Shown in pieces: positions 1 to 4,701 of a DNA stretch of 5,709 nt. The DNA is from Gammaproteobacteria bacterium. Its GTDB lineage: Bacteria; Pseudomonadota; Gammaproteobacteria; Burkholderiales; Thiobacillaceae. The position numbers and the translations under genes are program-made. How positions within the stretch are numbered: the stretch's first letter is position 1; each line of letters starts with the position of its first letter. Location of the stretch: NCBI GenBank assembly GCA_018820745.1, contig JAHJNP010000352.1, positions 1-5,709 on the forward strand. Direction: 5' to 3'. Under the pieces are notes generated by a model. It was given only the letters and a program-made list of their open reading frames with translations, searched no databases and was not told the origin of the DNA.

Positions 1-577
<577 letters not shown>

Positions 578-581
578 GCAA

Positions 582-671
582 GGGATCAGAGATCGGGATT
601 CAGGATTCAGGGAAAAGCGCGGCGTAGCCGCACCGCTCCTGATCCCCTGACGCCTGACGCCTGACCCCTAA
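582..671. repeat. Inverted heptad-repeat element between atpD and atpC
   Basis: Two arrays of degenerate 7-bp units face each other across a short GC-rich centre. The left arm reads in strict 7-nt phase TCAGAGA, TCGGGAT, TCAGGAT, TCAGGGA (586-613). The right arm reads CTCCTGA (636-642), one extra T, then CCCCTGA, CGCCTGA, CGCCTGA, CCCCTAA (644-671). The arms are approximate reverse complements; GGGATCAG (582-589) and CTGATCCC (639-646) match exactly. The centre has its own small hairpin, GCGGC-GTA-GCCGC (619-631). As RNA this could fold into a long imperfect stem between two co-transcribed genes. There is no T-tract, so it does not look like an intrinsic terminator. The unit is one base away from the heptad found between glmU and glmS. 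The function is unknown. Confidence 0.8.
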
Positions 672-683
672 CGAGGTTTTAAA

Positions 684-1106
684 ATGGCAATGACCCTACA
701 CGTCGACATCGTTAGCGCAGAAAAATTGCTTTACTCCGGCACTGCCGAAGTGGTGATTGCTCCCGGCATGCGTGGCGAACTCGGTATCTACCCGCGCCAC
801 ACGCCGCTGTTGACCACGCTCAAAGCCGGCTCGGTGCGCATCAAGGTGCCGGACCAGGCTGAAGAAGAGCTGGTCTATGTCTCCGGTGGCATTCTCGAAG
901 TGCAGCCGAATGTCGTCACCATCCTGTCCGACTCCGCCATTCGCGGCGCCGACCTCGACGAAGCCAAGGCCCTCGAAGCCAAGCGCGCCGCCGAGGAAGC
1001 GATGAAAGACAAGGCCGCCACCATCGACTACGCGCAAGCGCAGGCCGAGCTCGCCCAGGCTGTTGCTCAGCTGGCAGCGATCAAAAAGCTGCGCAAGCTG
1101 ACCTGA
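684..1106 (+). CDS. atpC: ATP synthase F1 subunit epsilon
   Basis: The 140-residue product is the epsilon subunit of the F1 central stalk, which links gamma to the c-ring and can inhibit ATP hydrolysis. Residues 1 to about 85 form the N-terminal beta-sandwich, with the characteristic [28 protein letters not shown] and [20 protein letters not shown] stretches. Residues from about 90 to 140 are charged and Ala-rich, as expected for the C-terminal two-helix regulatory arm. Length matches the family (about 135-140 residues). The ATG at 684 is preceded by GAGG at 673-676 with a 7-nt spacer; a second in-frame ATG two codons later (690) is possible but less well spaced. It is the last gene of the atp operon, since a strong terminator follows the TGA by about 20 nt. 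Nothing in the protein is unusual. Confidence 0.97.
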   Translation: MAMTLHVDIVSAEKLLYSGTAEVVIAPGMRGELGIYPRHTPLLTTLKAGSVRIKVPDQAEEELVYVSGGILEVQPNVVTILSDSAIRGADLDEAKALEAKRAAEEAMKDKAATIDYAQAQAELAQAVAQLAAIKKLRKLT

Positions 1107-1124
1107 TACACAGCAGCCGCCAAC

Positions 1125-1154
1125 AAAAAGGCAACCGAGTGGTTGCCTTTTTTT
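1125..1154 (+). terminator. Intrinsic terminator of the atp operon
   Basis: A perfect stem GGCAACC (1130-1136) / GGTTGCC (1141-1147) with loop GAGT is followed by seven T (1148-1154). It is preceded by five A that can extend the stem. It lies 18 nt after the atpC stop codon. Confidence 0.93.
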
Positions 1155-1274
1155 ATGGAAAAAAGGGAATTCTGATAGCCGGCATGCGCCATATCGAGAA
1201 CGACGGGCGGCACATCAGGATAGGAGAATACGCCAGCGACGACTGCCCAATCGTGATCGCAGGGCAGAGAATGG

Positions 1275-1302
1275 TTGACTAAACAGATCCTTGGGCTAGT
1301 TT
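1275..1302 (+). promoter_or_regulatory. Candidate sigma70-type promoter for the first OmpA-like gene
   Basis: TTGACT at 1275-1280 matches five of six bases of the -35 consensus. With a 16-nt spacer the -10 would be TAGTTT (1297-1302), which matches only three of six. A start near 1309 would give a 5' leader of about 100 nt. The -35 is good and the -10 weak, so this is only a candidate. Confidence 0.3.
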
Positions 1303-1377
1303 TCAAGCAGTGAATGCTTAATAAGAATGATGGGTGCGGCTGGTTGGTAACAGCCTAGTTTGCATACGGCACACCGG

Positions 1378-1410
1378 ATTTTGCTTGTTCATTAAATTAG
1401 GAGCATAAAC
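1378..1410 (+). promoter_or_regulatory. Conserved leader block with ribosome binding site, copy 1
   Basis: The 33 nt before the start codon match the 33 nt before the second paralog at 2335-2367. ATTTTGC begins both blocks at the same distance from ATG, and both carry TAGGAGC with AGGAG (1399-1403) 7 nt before ATG. The tandem duplication therefore included at least this much upstream sequence, and the two mRNAs may share translational control. Confidence 0.6.
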
Positions 1411-2094
1411 ATGCGTACACCGCCTTTTGTTCTCAGCATCGTAGGAACGATCCTGATGTCTGCCGGAGTTGTAACTGCACATGCGGCTGAGCCTCCCCCT
1501 TTTTACAATCCGACCAATGCCGCCAGCCCGACTGGATATACGATCGGTTATGAGCTTTTCAGGACAATCGGCTGCCCAGGGCGTGAGCTTCTTGGCACCC
1601 CTTGTCCGGTACCCCCCCCTGCGCCGCTTGCTGCAGCGCCTGAACCTGAACCCGTAATTGCGCCGCTTGCGCCCGCAGCGCCGCCTCAACCCGACGCTGC
1701 AATTGCGCCGCTTGCACCTGCAGCCGCAGCCGCGCCCCCTGAGCCCGCCCCGGCCATGACGCTGGTGCTGGAAGGCGTGAACTTTGATTTCGACAAGGCG
1801 GTCATCCGGCCGGAAGGCTACGCCAAGCTTGACCAGGACGTCGCCGCCTTGAAGGAATGGGGCGATGTGGACGTGGAGGTTGCGGGCCACACGTGCAGTA
1901 TAGGCACCGAAGAATATAACCTGGGCTTGTCGCTGCGCCGTGCCGAGGCCGTTCGCAACTACCTGGTCAGCAAGGGCATCTCGGCAGACCGGTTGACCGT
2001 CAGGGGCTACGGGGAGTCCCGGCCGGCGGTCAGCAACGCTACGCGTGAGGGCCGCGCCCAGAACCGCCGGGTCGAATTGGTACGGCAACGATAA
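1411..2094 (+). CDS. OmpA-family peptidoglycan-binding protein, paralog 1, with GHTC instead of GHTD
   Basis: A 227-residue exported protein, probably periplasmic or attached to the outer membrane. Residues 1-25 form a signal peptide (MRTPPF, hydrophobic core, likely cleavage after AHA). Residues 27-65 form a short module with NAASPTG, ELFRTIGCPG and two cysteines (C55, C65). Residues 66-115 are a Pro/Ala-rich linker with internal repeats. Residues from about 118 to 225 form the OmpA C-terminal domain (LVLEGVNFDFDKA ... GYGESRP ... GRAQNRRVEL). There is no transmembrane beta-barrel. In this family an Asp in the GHTD motif and an Arg 15 residues later bind diaminopimelate of peptidoglycan (E. 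coli OmpA D241 and R256). Here the Asp is Cys162 (codon TGC, 1894-1896), while the Arg (R177) is kept. AGGAG at 1399-1403 supports this start. The OmpA domain is about 64% identical by hand count to that of the next gene. The exact physiological role is unknown. Confidence 0.9.
   Translation: MRTPPFVLSIVGTILMSAGVVTAHAAEPPPFYNPTNAASPTGYTIGYELFRTIGCPGRELLGTPCPVPPPAPLAAAPEPEPVIAPLAPAAPPQPDAAIAPLAPAAAAAPPEPAPAMTLVLEGVNFDFDKAVIRPEGYAKLDQDVAALKEWGDVDVEVAGHTCSIGTEEYNLGLSLRRAEAVRNYLVSKGISADRLTVRGYGESRPAVSNATREGRAQNRRVELVRQR
1621..1715 (+). repeat. Repeats in the Pro/Ala linker of paralog 1
   Basis: AATTGCGCCGCTTGC occurs exactly at 1656-1670 and 1701-1715, 45 nt apart, and its core GCGCCGCTTGC also occurs at 1621-1631. 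The copies are in frame and encode the recurring peptide APLA(P)A. This is typical of a linker growing and shrinking by in-frame slippage or recombination. Confidence 0.7.
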
Positions 2095-2113
2095 CAGCGG
2101 CTCCATTCTGGCC

Positions 2114-2143
2114 AAATACGGGAATTTCGGTTCCCGTATTTTT
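2114..2143 (+). terminator. Intrinsic terminator after OmpA-like paralog 1
   Basis: A perfect 11-bp stem AAATACGGGAA (2114-2124) / TTCCCGTATTT (2131-2141) with a 6-nt loop TTTCGG, ending in a T-run (2139-2143). It lies 19 nt after the stop codon and separates the two paralogs transcriptionally. Confidence 0.9.
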
Positions 2144-2334
2144 ATGGCCGCCGCGAGGAATGATGGGGAGTCGTCAGCCCGCGCCGGCCATGAGTTGTGC
2201 GAGTTTGGCCGATTTCGAGAAATGCGGGCTTATGTTCGCTAGCGCACAGAATCGGCGGATGCCTTGGCGTAATATGTATTAGTCGTTCTAACGAAACATC
2301 CCGGAAGCACAATCAGTTTCAGGATGCCGATCGA

Positions 2335-2367
2335 ATTTTGCCTGAGTCTATAAATAGGAGCTTTAAT
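2335..2367 (+). promoter_or_regulatory. Conserved leader block with ribosome binding site, copy 2
   Basis: This block matches the leader of paralog 1 (1378-1410): ATTTTGC at the same distance from ATG, then TAAATAGGAGC. AGGAG (2356-2360) lies 7 nt before ATG at 2368. The block contains TATAAAT (2350-2355 region), but it is too close to the ribosome binding site to be a -10 box. Between the terminator and this block (2144-2334) I see no gene; TTGGCG (2264-2269) and TCTAAC (2287-2292), 17 nt apart, form only a weak promoter candidate. Confidence 0.55.
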
Positions 2368-3027
2368 ATGCGTACAACCCCTTTTCTTTTCAGCATCCTT
2401 GGTGCAACCCTGATTTCTGCCGGCGCTATAAGCGCACACGCGGCTGAAGGCGTTTATTACGACCCATCCAATGCCGCCAGCGCGACCGGGAAAACAGTCG
2501 GTCACGAGCTTTTCAGGACGATCGGCTGTCCGGGCAAACAGCTTCTTGACGCACCGTGCAAGGTGCCGGCGCCCGCGCCCGAACCTGCGCCTGAACCGAT
2601 GGCTGCGGCCCCCGCGCCCGCGCCGGCTTATGTCGCACCCGCACCTGCGCCCGCACCGGCTTATGTCGCCCCTGAACCCGCAGCGCCGCAAAAACTGGTG
2701 CTCGAAGGCGTGAACTTTGATTTCGACAAAGCCACCCTGCGTCAGGAAGACGTCTCTGAGCTCGACAAGAACGTCGAGGCTTTGAAGGCATGGGGCGATG
2801 TGAACATCGAAGTGGCAGGCCACACCGATAGCAAGGGCAGCGATGCATACAACATGAAGTTGTCGCAGCAGCGCGCAGAAGCGGTCCGTAACTTCCTGAT
2901 CAGCCGCGGTGTCGCTGCAGATCGCCTGACCGCCAAGGGCTACGGCGAATCGCAGCCGGTTGCGGATAATGCTACGGAAGAGGGCCGATTCAAGAACCGT
3001 CGCGTTGAACTGACACCGCTGAAATAA
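2368..3027 (+). CDS. OmpA-family peptidoglycan-binding protein, paralog 2, canonical GHTD
   Basis: A 219-residue exported protein with the same plan as the preceding gene. It has a signal peptide (residues 1-25, likely cleavage after AHA), a short module with NAASATG, ELFRTIGCPG and a Cys pair (C54, C64), a Pro/Ala linker (65-108) and an OmpA-like domain (about 110-217). The peptidoglycan-binding residues are intact: AGHTD with D154, and R169 in LSQQRAEAV, corresponding to E. coli OmpA D241 and R256. NRRVEL near the end closes the domain. The frame stays open upstream to an ATG at 2197, but ATG 2368 is chosen because AGGAG lies 7 nt before it, the signal peptide begins there, and the start aligns exactly with paralog 1. 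The protein probably tethers the envelope non-covalently to peptidoglycan; no barrel or lipobox is present, so how it is held at the outer membrane, if at all, is unclear. Confidence 0.92.
   Translation: MRTTPFLFSILGATLISAGAISAHAAEGVYYDPSNAASATGKTVGHELFRTIGCPGKQLLDAPCKVPAPAPEPAPEPMAAAPAPAPAYVAPAPAPAPAYVAPEPAAPQKLVLEGVNFDFDKATLRQEDVSELDKNVEALKAWGDVNIEVAGHTDSKGSDAYNMKLSQQRAEAVRNFLISRGVAADRLTAKGYGESQPVADNATEEGRFKNRRVELTPLK
2608..2673 (+). repeat. Tandem 33-bp repeat in the linker of paralog 2
   Basis: Two adjacent 33-bp units (2608-2640 and 2641-2673) each encode APAPAPAYVAP (residues 81-91 and 92-102). The units differ at five positions, all synonymous third-codon positions, so the peptide is identical. 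CCGGCTTATGTCGC is the longest exact shared core (2623-2636 and 2656-2669). Confidence 0.85.
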
Positions 3028-3050
3028 TCGGGCGTCCATTCGCTCAAGCC

Positions 3051-3082
3051 AATGACGGGGACTTCGGTCCCCGTCATTATTT
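3051..3082 (+). terminator. Terminator-like hairpin after OmpA-like paralog 2
   Basis: A perfect 12-bp stem AATGACGGGGAC (3051-3062) / GTCCCCGTCATT (3067-3078) is capped by TTCG, giving the very stable C(UUCG)G tetraloop in RNA. The T-rich tail (ATTATTT) is interrupted, so termination may be less tight than at the other two sites, but the position 23 nt after the stop fits a terminator. Confidence 0.85.
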
Positions 3083-3137
3083 GTGCGGCTGCCGAAGCCG
3101 CGCGGGCATGACGAGGCATACAGACGCACACAGGCTT

Positions 3138-3143
3138 TATACT
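3138..3143 (+). promoter_or_regulatory. Candidate -10 box for glmU
   Basis: TATACT matches five of six bases of the sigma70 -10 consensus and is followed by a GC-rich stretch (GGCGCGCG). A start near 3150 would give a leader of about 50 nt before glmU. No good -35 hexamer is seen 16-18 nt upstream. A promoter is expected in this gap because a hairpin terminator precedes it. Confidence 0.35.
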
Positions 3144-3200
3144 TGGCGCGCGTTTTGCTCATCCTATTGCTGATACGGCTCACCATTCAGACAGACACGA

Positions 3201-4580
3201 ATGCATTCCATGCTTGAAATCCTGATTCTCGCAGCGGGCAAAGGCACCCGCATGCGCTCCGACCTGCCCAAGGTGCTGCACAGGCTGGCGGGCAAACCCC
3301 TGCTCGGGCATGTGGTGGACACGGCCCACGAACTCGGTGCCGCGCAGGTCTGCGTGGTGTATGGTTTTGGCGGTGAAGCCGTGCCGCAGTCGATGGCTGA
3401 CGACAAGCTGACGTTTGTGCTACAGGCCGAACAGCACGGCACCGGTCATGCGGTCAAGCAGGCACTGCCGCAGCTGGCAAACGACAGCGTCACGCTGGTG
3501 CTGTACGGCGATGTGCCGCTGACCCATGTCTCGACCCTGCGACCGCTGGTGGCGGCCGCACAGGCCGGAAAACTGGGGCTGCTGACGGTGAATCTGGCGC
3601 AGCCCGACGGCTATGGCCGCATCGTGCGCGAAAATGGCAAGGTCACCCGCATCGTCGAGCACAAGGATGCGACCCCCGGCGAGCGCGCCATCCGGGAAGT
3701 CAACACCGGCATTCTCGCGGTGGCGACCCGTCAACTCAAACGGTGGATCGACGAACTCAAAAACGACAACGCGCAGGGCGAGTATTACCTGACCGACATC
3801 ATCGCGCTGGCGGTGCGCGACGGGGTCGAGGTGGACACTTACCAGCCGGCATTCGAGTGGGAAGTGCTGGGGGTCAACAGCAAGGCGCAGCTGGCCCAGC
3901 TCGAGCGCATCCACCAAAACGAGATCGCCCAGGCGCTGCTCGACGCCGGCGTGACCCTGATGGACCCGGCACGGCTCGATGTGCGCGGCGTGCTGACCTG
4001 CGGGCGCGACGTCGTCATCGACGTCAACTGCGTGTTCGAGGGGCACGTGAAACTGGGCGATGGCGTGCAAGTGGGCGCTAACTGCGTGCTGCGCAACGTG
4101 ACGGTGGCGGCGGAGACGCGCATCGACGCCTTCACCCTGATCGACGATGCGGTCATTGGCGAAGCCAACCGGCTCGGGCCGTTCTCGCGCATCCGCCCCG
4201 GGACCACGCTGGCGCGCGACGTGCACGTCGGCAACTTCGTCGAGATCAAGAACAGCCAGATCGGCGACAGCTCCAAGGTCAACCACCTGTCCTACGTCGG
4301 CGACACCACCATGGGCAAGCAGGTCAACATCGGCGCCGGCACCATCACCTGCAATTACGACGGCGCCCACAAGCACCGCACGGTGATCGAGGACGACGTG
4401 TTCGTCGGATCCGACACCCAGCTGGTGGCCCCGGTCACCGTCGGCCGCGGCGCCACCCTGGGCGCCGGCACCACGCTGACGAAGGACGCGCCCGCCGGCG
4501 AACTCACCCTGTCGCGGGCGAAACAGCTCACCCTCAGCGGCTGGAAGCGACCGGCAAAAAAGGCGAGGGGTGAGGCGTGA
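3201..4580 (+). CDS. glmU: Bifunctional GlcNAc-1-P uridyltransferase / GlcN-1-P acetyltransferase
   Basis: GlmU acetylates glucosamine-1-phosphate with acetyl-CoA and then couples it to UTP, giving UDP-GlcNAc for peptidoglycan and LPS; it acts in the cytosol. The 459-residue length fits the family (E. coli 456). The N-terminal uridyltransferase domain shows the nucleotide-binding signature LAAGKGTRM...PK (residues 10-24), [16 protein letters not shown] with the metal-binding D104, [14 protein letters not shown] and GVN (N226). From about residue 250 a left-handed beta-helix follows, with hexapeptide repeats and the acetyltransferase site: H362 in NHLSYVGD (E. coli His363) and [13 protein letters not shown]. 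The start is uncertain: ATG 3201 and ATG 3210 both lack a clear Shine-Dalgarno sequence. The last residues (ARGEA) and the stop codon are encoded by heptad repeats, replacing the usual lysine-rich end. glmS follows after 121 nt. Confidence 0.97.
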   Translation: MHSMLEILILAAGKGTRMRSDLPKVLHRLAGKPLLGHVVDTAHELGAAQVCVVYGFGGEAVPQSMADDKLTFVLQAEQHGTGHAVKQALPQLANDSVTLVLYGDVPLTHVSTLRPLVAAAQAGKLGLLTVNLAQPDGYGRIVRENGKVTRIVEHKDATPGERAIREVNTGILAVATRQLKRWIDELKNDNAQGEYYLTDIIALAVRDGVEVDTYQPAFEWEVLGVNSKAQLAQLERIHQNEIAQALLDAGVTLMDPARLDVRGVLTCGRDVVIDVNCVFEGHVKLGDGVQVGANCVLRNVTVAAETRIDAFTLIDDAVIGEANRLGPFSRIRPGTTLARDVHVGNFVEIKNSQIGDSSKVNHLSYVGDTTMGKQVNIGAGTITCNYDGAHKHRTVIEDDVFVGSDTQLVAPVTVGRGATLGAGTTLTKDAPAGELTLSRAKQLTLSGWKRPAKKARGEA

Positions 4581-4681
4581 GGCGTAATTTAACGGGAGGT
4601 TTGGAAATCATGGCAACGCTAAGCAAGCAAAGCGACGGTGGCTCGAGGTTTGACCCCTCACCCCTCACCCCTCACCCCTCA
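4564..4681. repeat. Inverted heptad-repeat element overlapping the glmU 3' end
   Basis: The left arm is CGAGGGG, TGAGGCG, TGAGGCG (4564-4584). The right arm is four exact tandem CCCCTCA units (4654-4681). Over about 20 bases the left arm is the reverse complement of the right with two mismatches, so a long stem around a loop of about 70 nt is possible. The left arm lies inside glmU coding sequence and supplies its TGA stop (4578-4580). The loop contains a GGGAGG ribosome-binding-like site and the start of a short ORF. GAGGTTTG occurs at both ends of the loop (4596-4603 and 4645-4652). The element has the same G-rich-left, C-rich-right orientation as the one between atpD and atpC, and its heptad differs from that one by one base (CCCCTCA against CCCCTGA). 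Confidence 0.85.
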
Positions 4682-4699
4682 CTCAACGCGGAGCGCTGA
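4610..4699 (+). CDS. Possible 29-residue short ORF upstream of glmS
   Basis: ATG at 4610 is preceded by GGGAGG (4594-4599), a better ribosome binding site than that of glmU, with a 10-nt spacer. The ORF begins MATLSKQSDGGSR, then runs through the four CCCCTCA heptads, giving a Pro/Ser/Thr/His-rich stretch (DPSPLTPHPSL). It ends with TGA at 4697-4699. The glmS ATG follows 2 nt later (TGA-TC-ATG), a spacing suited to translational coupling or reinitiation. I do not recognise the peptide. It could be a leader peptide, the remains of the 5' end of a gene lost when repeats arrived, or a chance ORF. The good start site and the stop position argue mildly against chance; the absence of any known homolog leaves it open. 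Confidence 0.35.
   Translation: MATLSKQSDGGSRFDPSPLTPHPSLNAER
4654..4678 (-). other. G-quadruplex motif on the minus strand
   Basis: Read on the minus strand, the CCCCTCA array gives four runs of GGGG separated by three identical TGA spacers. This meets the standard G-quadruplex pattern with short loops. The G-rich strand is the template strand for glmS, and the plus strand could form the matching C-rich structure. The array ends 20 nt before the glmS start codon. Confidence 0.7.
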
Positions 4700-4701
4700 T
4701 C

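Larger units (their letters stand above)
1155..1410. other. Intergenic region upstream of the first OmpA-like gene, no gene seen
   Basis: The gap between the atpC stop and the next start is 304 nt; after the terminator, 256 nt remain. I see no convincing gene here. The only long ORF is on the minus strand (1067-1306), runs back through the terminator, and resembles no known protein. The region is AT-richer than the flanking genes, as expected for a promoter region. It contains a small inverted repeat CTGCCC (1243-1248) / GGGCAG (1262-1267) and another, AAGCA/TGCTT (1305-1309 / 1315-1319), both too short to assign a role. A promoter candidate and a leader block conserved with the second paralog are listed separately. 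Confidence 0.6.

Noticed and set aside
582..671. Intrinsic terminator between atpD and atpC
   Set aside because: The stem is imperfect and no T-run follows; the TTTTAAAA stretch at 677-684 overlaps the atpC start region, and atpC must be transcribed with the operon.
1067..1306. Minus-strand 79-codon ORF after atpC
   Set aside because: It reads through the atp terminator and into the 3' end of atpC, has no clear ribosome binding site, and its product has no recognisable features.
2350..2356. TATAAAT as the -10 box of paralog 2
   Set aside because: Transcription would start within or after the ribosome binding site at 2356-2360, leaving no usable leader.
2197..2367. Upstream start at 2197 for OmpA-like paralog 2
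   Set aside because: It would add 57 residues before a clear signal peptide, has no good ribosome binding site, and breaks the alignment with paralog 1. ATG 2368 has AGGAG at 7 nt.
2239..3186. Minus-strand ORF of 315 codons opposite OmpA-like paralog 2
   Set aside because: It is a shadow of the real gene, crosses its terminator hairpin, and its Arg/Cys-rich sequence resembles no protein. The similar minus-strand ORF at 1318-2115 is rejected for the same reason; both arise because the paralogs share sequence.
3420..4376. Minus-strand ORF of 318 codons opposite glmU
   Set aside because: It lies wholly within glmU, whose protein matches its family end to end. The antisense product is rich in Val, Asp, His and Ala, as expected from the reverse complement of GC-rich codons, with no recognisable domain.
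4654..4681. CRISPR array
   Set aside because: The units are 7 bp, directly adjacent and without spacers, so this is a simple tandem repeat.
4581..4701. glmS ribozyme or other riboswitch upstream of glmS
   Set aside because: The glmS ribozyme is known mainly from Firmicutes and needs well over 100 nt of structured sequence. This gap is mostly heptad repeats and a short ORF, and no ribozyme core is visible.
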